NCBI GenBank assembly: GCA_030741355.1
Contig: JASLVM010000011.1
Span: forward strand, 1 to 43,742
Length of the DNA stretch: 43,742 nt
Direction: 5' to 3'
DNA from: Candidatus Poseidonia sp.
Lineage (GTDB): Archaea; Thermoplasmatota; Poseidoniia; Poseidoniales; Poseidoniaceae
In this document: piece after piece, positions 31,550 to 39,793 of the stretch
How positions within the stretch are numbered: the stretch's first letter is position 1
How the letters are laid out: each line of letters begins with the position of its first letter
The notes under the pieces: generated by a model
What the model saw: only the letters and a program-made list of their open reading frames with translations
Told to the model about the DNA's origin: nothing
Database searches by the model: none
Made by a program: the position numbers and the translations under genes

Positions 31550-32923
31550 TTACCAGGGCTGATGCAAAATGGCTTCGATGGAGACACCGGCATCCCTCCA
31601 ACGTTGAACGGCTTCGGGGTCGGCGACTTCATGCAGGTCAGAACCCTCGACGAGGACGGTTTCCTTACATCCCAGCGCCAAGACCAGCGCCGTCATTTGC
31701 ATTCTGTGGTCACCAAAGGTTCTGACAAGGCTTTCGGGTTGCATGATGGATTGGCCTCCCTTGACAGAAAGAACACCGTCTTCAAAGGTAGAGTCGAGCC
31801 CAAACTGAGCGAGAAGAGCCGTGGTGCCATGCGTCCTATCGGTTTCCTTGAACGCTGCATGCTCTGCACCAACGATGCTTCCTCCTGCCCCGATGGCCAA
31901 CAACGCTGCAAGTGGGGTGATCAAATCGTTGGCATGTTGGAGGTTCACCTCAATGGGTGATGACGGACCGCTGAGCGAAATGGATGAACGGTTGATGACA
32001 AGCCCCAACGATGGCGCGATGTTGAGGAGAAGTTCGTTTCCCAGTGCATCTTCGGGTTCGGGCAAACCGTTGAGCTCAAGAAAAGCACCGGAGACCCTGG
32101 CTGCTAAGCACGCAAAAGAAAGCATCGAGGCATCGAGTGGAAGTTCCACCGTTGCATCACCGAAAGAAGGAATCCATGGCTTTAATTGCCCGTCGTGAAG
32201 ATCGCTGGCGGCCCCTGTGCGCTCGCAGAGCGCTTGTGTCAATCCGCTGTGCCGAAGCGAGACCCCTTGTCCGACAGCATGAATCTTCATTTCGCTTGGA
32301 AGGGCTGGAGCAGCCAAATGCCAAGCCGTCATGGGTTGGCTGGAAGTCGAAACATCAAGTTCCAATGATGCGGGTGGCCTCCAGGGGCCCTCAACCAGCA
32401 AAGGCAAGCCCTCAACACCCGCTCCGTGCGAGACTTTGAGGCCCATCTGTTTCAACGTACCAATCATCACGTCATGGTTTCTTGAGCGGAGTGATGCATC
32501 CCCGTCCAACATAACAGGGACTTCAAATCGAGCGCAAAGGGCCATCAAGATACGGAGGGCCGTTCCAGAATTTCCTGCATGAAGAACGCTTATTGGAGGT
32601 TTCAAGCCATGGGGCCCAACGCCATGTATCTTCCATGCCACGCTTCCTTCAGCAGGTTGATCGTCATCGTTCGTTGAAATTTCCAAGGCCTCCCCGTTCG
32701 GCCCGATGTCGGTGATGTGGACGCCCATTTGCCCCAAACACCGCCGCATGGAAACGATATCCTGGCCCGCATTTTGAAGCCCTTGAAGAACCACATCTTG
32801 CTTGGATTGCGCCCCCAATGCGAGCCAGCGAATCGCATGACTTTTCGAGGGCGATAAATTCCAAATGATTCGTTCTATAGACTCTTTTGGTGTGATTTTA
32901 AGAGCCGGAATCAGACTGCCCAT
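31550..32923 (-). CDS. aroA: 3-phosphoshikimate 1-carboxyvinyltransferase (EPSP synthase)
   Basis: The 457-residue shikimate-pathway enzyme joins PEP to shikimate-3-phosphate. Motifs: 'LSPSKSHAIRWLALG' near the N-terminus, 'LHAGNSGTALRIL' (the PEP-site loop), 'DGDASLRSR', 'STSSQ', 'FKETDRTHG' and the C-terminal 'FGDHRMQMTALVLALG'. The sequence is divergent from E. coli AroA, with N-S-G-T in the PEP loop. ATG 32923 places the core at the normal distance; an in-frame ATG at 32971 would add 16 residues. Convergent with mutL at 1 nt, divergent from moaA. Confidence 0.93.
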   Translation of the reverse strand: MGSLIPALKITPKESIERIIWNLSPSKSHAIRWLALGAQSKQDVVLQGLQNAGQDIVSMRRCLGQMGVHITDIGPNGEALEISTNDDDQPAEGSVAWKIHGVGPHGLKPPISVLHAGNSGTALRILMALCARFEVPVMLDGDASLRSRNHDVMIGTLKQMGLKVSHGAGVEGLPLLVEGPWRPPASLELDVSTSSQPMTAWHLAAPALPSEMKIHAVGQGVSLRHSGLTQALCERTGAASDLHDGQLKPWIPSFGDATVELPLDASMLSFACLAARVSGAFLELNGLPEPEDALGNELLLNIAPSLGLVINRSSISLSGPSSPIEVNLQHANDLITPLAALLAIGAGGSIVGAEHAAFKETDRTHGTTALLAQFGLDSTFEDGVLSVKGGQSIMQPESLVRTFGDHRMQMTALVLALGCKETVLVEGSDLHEVADPEAVQRWRDAGVSIEAILHQPW

Positions 32924-33044
32924 CCCGTCATCGAGACGCGGGGACCATCGCTTGACCCAGGCCTTGCCCATGCATTTGGCTGCCCTCTGCCCGTCATGAA
33001 CCCTTGCAATACAGATTCAAGAACCGTGGAGGAGTCCAAGGTTC

Positions 33045-34052
33045 ATGGCCCTCAGGGACGTCCATCATCGTCCGTTGAAGGATCTGAGGATTTCAGTGAC
33101 GGACCGCTGTAATTTCCGTTGCACCTATTGCATGCCCCGAGAACACTTTGGTTCAGACCATGACTTCCTTCCTCGAAATGAGTTGCTTTCTTACGAAGAA
33201 ATCACCTTCGTGGTGGACTCCCTCATGAATTGTGGCCTTCAGAAAGTTCGATTGACCGGTGGGGAGCCACTCCTGCGAAGAGATTTGACCGATTTGGTTT
33301 TCATGCTCCGACAGGCCGGCCCTGAACTTGACCTTGCCATGACCACCAACGGCGCCCTCTTGAAAAATCATGCTGAATCCCTACGAAAGGCAGGGCTGGA
33401 CAGGGTTACCGTCAGCCTTGATGCTGTTGAACCCGATACATTTCAGGCCATGGCTGATACAGAGCAGGTGGCCCCAGAGGCCATCTTTGCTGGTATCAAA
33501 GAAGCACAACGTGCCGGTTTGACCGTGAAGGTAAACACCGTTGTGCGGAAAGGCGTCAATGAAGGCCAAATCCTTCCCCTCGCCCGTATCTGTTTTCAAC
33601 ACAACATCCCACTCCGGTTCATTGAATACATGGACGTCGGGAACACCAACGCCTGGAAATTGGATGAAGTCATTACGGGAGCTGAAATTCGCCATATCAT
33701 CGAAGGTGAATTCGGCCCACTCAAGCCCTTGCCATCAGAAGAAGCAAGTGAAGTGGCCAGACGATACACCCTTGAATCTGGATATGAGTTTGGCTTCATT
33801 GAGTCTGTATCCAACCCGTTCTGTGGAGATTGTTCCAGAGCAAGACTCTCCGCCAATGGCTCAATCTACACCTGCTTATTTTCCTCAAGCGGAAACGACC
33901 TCAAAGGCTTGCTTCGTTTTGGAGCAAGCCAAAACGACGTACAAGAGGCGATACGGGCCATATGGGAACGGCGAAAAGACCGTTACTCAATGGAACGAAC
34001 GGAACTCACGGGTGATGAAAATAAGGTCGAGATGTCCTTCATTGGCGGATGA
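33045..34052 (+). CDS. moaA: GTP 3',8-cyclase MoaA (molybdenum cofactor)
   Basis: The 335-residue radical-SAM enzyme makes the first Mo-cofactor intermediate from GTP. N-terminal cluster cysteines C22-x3-C26-x2-C29 lie in 'VTDRCNFRCTYCMP', with 'VRLTGGEPLLRRDL', 'MTTNGALL' and 'RFIEYMDVG' following. The C-terminal GTP-binding cluster lies in 'NPFCGDCSRARLSANGSIYTCLF'. The protein ends in Gly-Gly, as functional MoaA must. ATG 33045 follows 'GTGGAGGAGTCC'. Other moa genes are not in the window; the MoaD/ThiS-like protein at 19153 may or may not be a partner. Confidence 0.96.
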   Translation: MALRDVHHRPLKDLRISVTDRCNFRCTYCMPREHFGSDHDFLPRNELLSYEEITFVVDSLMNCGLQKVRLTGGEPLLRRDLTDLVFMLRQAGPELDLAMTTNGALLKNHAESLRKAGLDRVTVSLDAVEPDTFQAMADTEQVAPEAIFAGIKEAQRAGLTVKVNTVVRKGVNEGQILPLARICFQHNIPLRFIEYMDVGNTNAWKLDEVITGAEIRHIIEGEFGPLKPLPSEEASEVARRYTLESGYEFGFIESVSNPFCGDCSRARLSANGSIYTCLFSSSGNDLKGLLRFGASQNDVQEAIRAIWERRKDRYSMERTELTGDENKVEMSFIGG

Positions 34053-34055
34053 AGT

Positions 34056-34547
34056 TCAGATCATGGCAGGAAGAGAAACATCAACGATGAGCGCCCCTGC
34101 CGTCTGTTCAACAAGACGGAAACGCCATGTTCCATCGTCGGCGCCGATGGTTTCGGAATCAATGACAAAGTAATCGCCTTGAGTAACGGAATAGCCTGCA
34201 TCTCGGTCGTGGAAGGAGATGTTCGTACCGATGACCCCGTAAACATCAGAATCTGAAACTTGGCCTCGAATTGGAAGCGATTCGGTCATGTTGGCTGGCA
34301 TCAAATCAAATTGGAGACGAGCGGGGTCAATGGATTGGTCCAGACTCGTGATTCGAACCACGTGGAATCCGTTGTCAAGCGCCCGGACGCTAACGGTGGC
34401 CTGTGGTGCCGATTTCTCAACCGTGGTCAAGGCGCCCTGCATCAAGACAAAAACCATGCTTGACAGCATCACGGTGATGGCGAGAAGAAGGACGGTCGCA
34501 ATAACGGGGCTGACCGCTTCTTCATCCCGTCGGACCAGCCCTCGCAT
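34056..34547 (-). CDS. Archaeal type IV pilin-like protein
   Basis: The 163-residue protein has the archaeal pilin N-terminal signature. A charged leader 'MRGLVRRDEEA' precedes 'VSPVIATVLLLAITVMLSSMVFVLM' (about 11-36), the site where prepilin peptidase would cut and the helix that would form the filament core. The remainder is a beta-rich head. DUF1628-type pilins have this layout. It is probably assembled or secreted by the Tad-like ATPase and TadB/TadC proteins 5 kb away (inference). 'GATGGTGAAGTC' precedes the ATG and a 'GCGTAAATC' element lies upstream. It follows the reductase gene by 72 nt on the same strand. Confidence 0.85.
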   Translation of the reverse strand: MRGLVRRDEEAVSPVIATVLLLAITVMLSSMVFVLMQGALTTVEKSAPQATVSVRALDNGFHVVRITSLDQSIDPARLQFDLMPANMTESLPIRGQVSDSDVYGVIGTNISFHDRDAGYSVTQGDYFVIDSETIGADDGTWRFRLVEQTAGALIVDVSLPAMI

Positions 34548-34619
34548 GACTTCACCATCCCGTCAAATCACTTGAACACACCGATGATTTACGCCTCTGA
34601 GCGACCCCTTTGGAACCGT

Positions 34620-35765
34620 CTAAAACAGCCAGAGCGGTTTCTCGCATTCCATCGCTCGTTTGATGCCACCGATTGGGCCAAGGCACCGAAGAATCAATTC
34701 CGTCATGACGTCACCACGCATGAAGGCGTAACCCATGTTTTTGCTTCTCAGGGAGTTCTTGAGCGCAGGCCCCATCGAAGCACGAACCCGGTCTTCATAA
34801 GACGTCAAAGGGGTGTCATCGGCCAAATGTTCCACGATGGCTTCGGCCGCAAAACAACCCGAGATGATGGCTTGACTGATCCCCCCTCCATTACTTGGCA
34901 TGACCAAACCCGCGGCATCACCCACGGCCAGGGTGTTGCCATCCACCATTTGTTTGACGGGGCCACCCATCGGAATCCATCCCCCGCCGAGGGAGACAAT
35001 CTCGAGATTAAGGTCAGCACAAAATCGTTCCAAGTGCCCTTTTAGGTCGCCTTTTAGTTTTCCAGCTCGGACGCCTAACCCCACATTGGCGAAACCAGGA
35101 CCCTTCGGAATGATCCATGCATAGCCGGAGGGTGCGACCGAACCAAGAAAGACATCGAAGGTTTCTGGCACATCGCCTTTCACCTGGGCGTAAACGGTTG
35201 GCACCTGGTCCTCAGGACGGAACGCAGGGTCTTGTCCGTGCTTCAGTCGCCCAACATGAGCCAAACTACCGGAGGCATCGATGAGGTAATCGCAGGTGAA
35301 CCGTCCTTCGTTGGTGACCAACAATTCACGGTTGGCTTTTCGCTGTTGTTGAATCCGCTTCAACATCGTCGACACACGTATTTCGGCGCCGGCCCGAACC
35401 GCTTTGTCTGCAAGGTATCCATCAAATTGGAGGCGATGTCCTGCGAAGGCATCCAAGGCGAAGTTGTAGGATTTCCCGGACGGAAGGAAGACCCTCATGT
35501 TGTCCAAGCGATGAAGGCGGAGGCGTTCTGGAAAGTCAAAGTAAGTCTTCAGCCAATCGTGGTCCTCGAGATGTTTGAACGTCCCGATGACCTCGCCCCA
35601 ATTGGGAATGCATTCACCGCATTGTGCAGGATTTCCAACGATAGCACGTCGTTCCAAGACCAGCACATCAAGGCCTTCCTCTGCCAAGCGCTGGGCTGCA
35701 GCACTGCCTGCAGGACCTGCACCAATGACAATGACTTGACGGTGTTCAATTTCCCTGACAGCCAT
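34620..35765 (-). CDS. Geranylgeranyl reductase family flavoprotein
   Basis: The 381-residue FAD-dependent protein has the Rossmann motif 'VIVIGAGPAGSAAAQRLAEEGLDVLVLER' (11-39), then 'GECIPNWGEVI', and the GGR-family signature 'SGYAWIIPKGPGFANVGLGV', with 'AVGDAAGLVMPSNGGGISQAIISG' closing the FAD site. Archaeal members saturate the isoprenoid chains of membrane lipids; related enzymes act on menaquinone side chains or phytyl groups. Placement 9 nt downstream of a polyprenyl diphosphate synthase supports an isoprenoid role. Substrate not determined by sequence alone. Confidence 0.92.
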   Translation of the reverse strand: MAVREIEHRQVIVIGAGPAGSAAAQRLAEEGLDVLVLERRAIVGNPAQCGECIPNWGEVIGTFKHLEDHDWLKTYFDFPERLRLHRLDNMRVFLPSGKSYNFALDAFAGHRLQFDGYLADKAVRAGAEIRVSTMLKRIQQQRKANRELLVTNEGRFTCDYLIDASGSLAHVGRLKHGQDPAFRPEDQVPTVYAQVKGDVPETFDVFLGSVAPSGYAWIIPKGPGFANVGLGVRAGKLKGDLKGHLERFCADLNLEIVSLGGGWIPMGGPVKQMVDGNTLAVGDAAGLVMPSNGGGISQAIISGCFAAEAIVEHLADDTPLTSYEDRVRASMGPALKNSLRSKNMGYAFMRGDVMTELILRCLGPIGGIKRAMECEKPLWLF

Positions 35766-35774
35766 GAATCCACC

Positions 35775-36758
35775 TCAAGCATGCCTGTCTTTGACGATGT
35801 TTGTGATGAGCAGCATCAGTTCTTTGGCCTCGCTATCTGGGAACCGGTCGAGTTCGGCTTGAGCCCGTTCCAAGTGCGTTCGAACAAGAATTTCTGCATA
35901 TTCCATGCTATCGGAACGCTCCAGTAACGCCATCAGTTCCTCAAAGTGCTTGTCAGAGAAATCCTCGATGAGTTCCGACAACCGTACTCTGTGCTGTCCG
36001 TGGGAGAGGGTGAGGGCATGAATCAAGGGCAACGTCATTTTTCCTTCGTAGACATCTGCGCCACGTGGTTTGCCCATTCGCTCATCGCCCCGCAAGTCAA
36101 GCAGGTCATCGACCAGTTGGAAGGCGATGCCCAACTCCATCCCGAAGCGTTCGAGAGCCTTCGCTTGCTCATCTTCCAAACCGGCCACAAGACCTGCACT
36201 GTAACAACCCGAAGCAAACGGTCCTGCGGTTTTTCCTCGAACGATGGAAAGGTAATCTTCTGGCGAGGTGGCAAGATTGAGGACGTGGTCGAGTTGGTGG
36301 AATTCTGAAACGGCGATATTGGCACAACAGCGGGCGATGATGGAAACGATTTGGGCAGAGTACCTTCCACCAAGTCCGAACCCTTGGACGAAGAGCCAAT
36401 CCCCAGCGATGACGGCTTTGGCTTGGCCTGCTTGGGCGTGGATGGTTGGAATGCCGCGTCGTTGTTGAGCCTCGTCATTGATGTCATCGTGAACAAGTGT
36501 GGCGGTGTGGATGAGCTCAAAGGCCAGCGCCAGGGGCATAACCTCCTCTTTCTTCTGCCCGCCTGCCAGTTGATAGGCCAAGAGGAACAAAATTGGGCGA
36601 AGGCGCTTACCGCCCGCATTCAAAACACGCCCTGCTTCAAGGGCCACCTCGCCGGCACCCGCTTCAACCTCGGATTGAATCAGGTCATGAAGGGCTTGGT
36701 TCACTTCATCACGCATGGATTCCAGTGCCGATTGAAGCACCTCAAGACTGCTGCCCAC
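35775..36758 (-). CDS. Polyprenyl diphosphate synthase (trans-type, GGPP or longer)
   Basis: The 327-residue head-to-tail prenyltransferase elongates allylic diphosphates with IPP. 'GGKRLRPILFLLAY' and the first Asp-rich motif 'LVHDDINDEAQQRRG' (DDxxD) are present, followed by 'GDWLFVQGF', 'GKTAGPFASGCYSAG' and the second motif 'FQLVDDLLDLRGDERMGKPRGADVYEGKMTLPLI'. At positions -4 and -5 from the first motif the residues are Thr and Ala rather than the aromatic often seen in archaeal GGPP synthases, so the product could be longer than C20 (a quinone side chain, for example). The start is a GTG; an in-frame ATG at 36716 is an alternative. Operon with the reductase. Confidence 0.92.
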   Translation of the reverse strand: MGSSLEVLQSALESMRDEVNQALHDLIQSEVEAGAGEVALEAGRVLNAGGKRLRPILFLLAYQLAGGQKKEEVMPLALAFELIHTATLVHDDINDEAQQRRGIPTIHAQAGQAKAVIAGDWLFVQGFGLGGRYSAQIVSIIARCCANIAVSEFHQLDHVLNLATSPEDYLSIVRGKTAGPFASGCYSAGLVAGLEDEQAKALERFGMELGIAFQLVDDLLDLRGDERMGKPRGADVYEGKMTLPLIHALTLSHGQHRVRLSELIEDFSDKHFEELMALLERSDSMEYAEILVRTHLERAQAELDRFPDSEAKELMLLITNIVKDRHA

Positions 36759-36839
36759 GCTCTCCCCAAGAGGGTGGGCTTCTTAACCGGTCGTCCACGC
36801 CCATGACATGTGAGGGGCGACCTTCACCGAGGTGAACCG

Positions 36840-37943
36840 ATGGAGAACAGTGAGTATCTCGTGATTCTCACCACGCCGTCAAGGAACGACGGTGTTCGCC
36901 TGCAAATCGAGCGAGCCGTTGGAACACACGGAAAACATCGAGACCTCAGGCTGAAACAACTGCCTCACATCGAAACCGCCATCCAGACGCTGCGGGACGG
37001 AACCGGTGATATCGTTGCGATGAGCGCTTTTGATTGGGCTGAGCAGAACGTGGAAGGTTTGGCCATAGCAGGACTCTTGTCGCGAAAAGAACCCACATGG
37101 GTGTTGGTGGCCGATGACAAACCAGAATACCTTGAACAGGGCGCTCTCGTGGTTTGTGAGCATGAACTCCTTCGACGGCAAATGCGACGAATGCGCCCGG
37201 ATATTGTTCTGGAGACCATTGAAGAGATGGCCAACCGGATCGGTGCGACGGCATCGGCGCAAGAACTCGACGAAGAAGACATCTGGCCGTGGATGGAGGA
37301 ACAACGCCTCCAAGGCCATGTTGACGGGTTCATTGTGCCTCGAGCCATTCACGCAGGCCATCGAATGAAAGGTCGGCGCCACACCTTGGGCCTTCAGCGG
37401 GATCAAACAGAAAGCAACCGTGAGCGATTCATTCCTCCGCCGCTTCACGGGTTCACCCTCCTCGTCACTCGGCAAGGGTTTCCGAAAGCCAGTATTGCGA
37501 ACATGCTCGACCCGAGCGCTGAATTGGCATATCGCTTGGAGGCGGCCCTTCTCGAAAGTCTAGAGCCATCCTTGCGGCCCATCGTTGGCGCATACATCGA
37601 GCAACGAAAAATATCCACCTTTTTGAAGAAAGCATCCCAGGAAGGAGATGAGGTTCTGCTGACCTCTTTGGTGGACCCCAACAAAAAGAGAGGCGTGTTC
37701 AAGAGCGGGCCTCGAGTTGAAATGCTGATTGAAACACTGAACAAAAGCGGGACCATAACCGCTGCTTGTGAACGGATTGTTCAACCTGAAAACAGCCATC
37801 TCGGCATGGTGAATCTCCTCAAAGAGTTCATGGAACTGCTCTCGGTCATGACCACGGACCATGAGGGGACGAAGCGAAACATCCCCGGGATGCCACGCTC
37901 GTTCATGGACCCGAGCCCTCGGCTGATGGATTTGGACGACTGA
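36840..37943 (+). CDS. Divergent hydroxymethylbilane synthase (HemC)-like protein without cofactor cysteine
   Basis: The 367-residue protein resembles HemC in motif order: an N-terminal 'LTTPSRNDGVRLQIERAV', then 'GDIVAMSAFDWAEQNVEGLAIAGLLSRKEPTWVLV' (D65 aligned with the catalytic Asp), 'LLRRQMRRMRPDIVLETI' (111-127), 'DGFIVPRAIHAG' (163-173) and a third-domain segment 'EAALLESLEPSLRPIVGAY' (235-252). In HemC the last reads '...EGGC.VPIGAY', where Cys binds the dipyrromethane cofactor; here no Cys is present. The 'HSMKD' loop reads 'MSAFD'. A C-terminal 70 residues add helices. It may be a non-catalytic or repurposed relative. ATG 36840 follows 'GAGGTGAACCG'. The homology call is by eye and moderate. 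Confidence 0.7.
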   Translation: MENSEYLVILTTPSRNDGVRLQIERAVGTHGKHRDLRLKQLPHIETAIQTLRDGTGDIVAMSAFDWAEQNVEGLAIAGLLSRKEPTWVLVADDKPEYLEQGALVVCEHELLRRQMRRMRPDIVLETIEEMANRIGATASAQELDEEDIWPWMEEQRLQGHVDGFIVPRAIHAGHRMKGRRHTLGLQRDQTESNRERFIPPPLHGFTLLVTRQGFPKASIANMLDPSAELAYRLEAALLESLEPSLRPIVGAYIEQRKISTFLKKASQEGDEVLLTSLVDPNKKRGVFKSGPRVEMLIETLNKSGTITAACERIVQPENSHLGMVNLLKEFMELLSVMTTDHEGTKRNIPGMPRSFMDPSPRLMDLDD

Positions 37944-38010
37944 ACAACGCCCTCCGCGGTCGCCAACACCCGCGAGAACCTGCCTTCTAAGGCTCATCAG
38001 ACACCGAAGA

Positions 38011-38018
38011 CATATATG
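38011..38018 (+). promoter_or_regulatory. TATA box (catatatg) of the SAP-like gene
   Basis: It is centred about 41 nt upstream of ATG 38056, predicting a start near 38041 and a leader of about 15 nt with 'GAGGTGGGAG' as ribosome site. It lies in a 112-nt gap between the HemC-like and SAP-like genes. Confidence 0.55.
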
Positions 38019-38055
38019 CTTTCAATGCGGCAAAAGTCGTAGAGGTGGGAGTGCT

Positions 38056-39792
38056 ATGGACACGTCAGCATTGTTAGGCGAGCTCTATCAAGCCCGCTTT
38101 GACGACCTTAAGGGGATCGCCCAGAAGCACGGTGTGGCAAAATCAGGGCCGGTAGAATCCCTGCGCGCTCGGCTCATTCAACACCTCATTTTCCCGGATT
38201 GGGATTTTTCTCCCGCCGGCCTTAGAAGCATTCCAAACAGCGACTTGGGTGAAATTTTGGGTTTGTTTGGCATCAAAAAATCGGGCTCTATCAAAGCCAG
38301 AAGACAACGCCTGCATCTTCATTTGAATCACGACCCGAAATCGCTTGCCATCGAGCGTTTGGACGAGATGACTCGGGATGAACTCCATGCCATGTGCAAG
38401 GACCTCGAACTGACCCTTTCTGGAAACAAACAGGCCCTTCTGGCGAGAGTAGCAGGTGTTTTGGCATCTCAAGAAAACGCATGGGGCAAGGTCAAGAAAA
38501 GCCTCAGACGTCCTCGCGGACCCATCAACGTTCCCAACGCTGCCACCGTTCTTGCCCCAGAATCCTCGGAAACAGTAGAAGAAGCGGTTTCCAGTTTTGT
38601 CGAGGAGCACGATGATGGTTGGACCTATGAAGAAGAGGTCTCGCTCAAAGAAGAGCTTGCGAGCATTGGCCACGATGTATCTTCATCTCAAGGCGATGCT
38701 GAACTTAAGCAGCAACTTCGACCTTTGCCGACAGAGTCTACCGATACCGTACCGCCAATGATTCAGCACACCAGCGGAGGCGAGACCCACAGCTTGGAAA
38801 TCGAAACCGCCTTGATGGAACTTCGAGAGCGGACGGCAGAAATCAATGCCATGGCCCGAGATTTCCTGATGGTCAGTTCAACCACGAACCAAGACGACAT
38901 GAACGCCTTCATTCAATCCCTTCGAGGCCAAGGCTTTGCGACCGACCTTCCACCGGTTCACCAAGCCGTAGCACAGATGATCATGGAACTTGACTTCCGA
39001 GTCCAAAACGAAAGCAATGCTGCCATCGCTTTGCCACAGTCGTGGAGTGAACGCGAAGCATTGAGGCGGTTTGAGGAAGTCCGCAGCACCCTTCGAGACC
39101 GATTGGAAAACATTCTCGCACTCCACCCGTCAGACGTCGTCAAAGCACGAATGGCCTTTGAACAAGAAGGACGAGACTTGAACCTCGACCTTCGCGTCCC
39201 AAGCGTCTCAGGACGCTTGCACGCTCTGTTTGACCTCCATATCGAAATCGCCGAATCCCAAGCATTGCACGACCCCGTGGTGCAACGTCGACAGCGAATG
39301 ATGCGAATCCTTCACCGCGGAGCCATCCACATGGCGGAAAACGAGCGCATGACCATCGAACGACTTGAAAGGAACATCGCCTCGTTCGAGGAACTCGTTC
39401 AAACCATCCTTGAATCGGGCGAAGAAGGGTTCGATGAGGCACAACAGGCGCTGGTGATTCGATTCCTTGAATCCAAAGGCTATGATGTCAACACCGCCGA
39501 ACTCCGACCACGGGTACTGGCATGCGCCGGCATACTGGGTGCAGAACTCGGCTACCTCTCACCGAGTGAGATTCCAAGAATCGCCCCAGGCGTCTTGGTC
39601 ACCGAGACTGAAGTTGACGCCATTGTGACCGAATTGAAGGCACTGGCAGCGAGTTTCAAGCCTGAATCAACACAAGCACCTGAAGAGGAAACGGAAGTTG
39701 CAGAATCGGTGGCCGATGCCTCCGATAGCCTTGCTCGAGTTCGTGGAAAAATCGACAGGGTCGATGAACTTCTCAATCGCCTGAACGGATGA
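38056..39792 (+). CDS. Triple SAP-like-repeat, coiled-coil-rich protein
   Basis: The 578-residue protein begins with three SAP-like helix-loop-helix repeats. Repeat 1 covers about residues 9-45 ('LYQARFDDLKGIAQKHGVAKSGPVE'), repeat 2 about 60-92 ('DLGEILGLFGIKKSGSIKARRQRL') and repeat 3 about 102-137 ('MTRDELHAMCKDLELTLSGNKQALLARV'). SAP motifs bind DNA. An acidic linker follows (about 170-240). Residues 250-500 are helical and charged ('RLERNIASFEELVQTILESGEEG'), perhaps coiled coil. A last helical segment closes the protein ('ARVRGKIDRVDELLNRL'). No enzyme motif was recognised. It may act in chromosome structure or DNA transactions. It abuts the convergent Tad-like ATPase gene by 1 nt. Confidence 0.75.
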   Translation: MDTSALLGELYQARFDDLKGIAQKHGVAKSGPVESLRARLIQHLIFPDWDFSPAGLRSIPNSDLGEILGLFGIKKSGSIKARRQRLHLHLNHDPKSLAIERLDEMTRDELHAMCKDLELTLSGNKQALLARVAGVLASQENAWGKVKKSLRRPRGPINVPNAATVLAPESSETVEEAVSSFVEEHDDGWTYEEEVSLKEELASIGHDVSSSQGDAELKQQLRPLPTESTDTVPPMIQHTSGGETHSLEIETALMELRERTAEINAMARDFLMVSSTTNQDDMNAFIQSLRGQGFATDLPPVHQAVAQMIMELDFRVQNESNAAIALPQSWSEREALRRFEEVRSTLRDRLENILALHPSDVVKARMAFEQEGRDLNLDLRVPSVSGRLHALFDLHIEIAESQALHDPVVQRRQRMMRILHRGAIHMAENERMTIERLERNIASFEELVQTILESGEEGFDEAQQALVIRFLESKGYDVNTAELRPRVLACAGILGAELGYLSPSEIPRIAPGVLVTETEVDAIVTELKALAASFKPESTQAPEEETEVAESVADASDSLARVRGKIDRVDELLNRLNG

Positions 39793-39793
39793 T

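Noticed and set aside
36840-37943. ATP phosphoribosyltransferase or periplasmic-binding protein
   Set aside because: The motif order LRRQ / RPDIVLET / PIVGAY fits HemC better, and there is no signal peptide.
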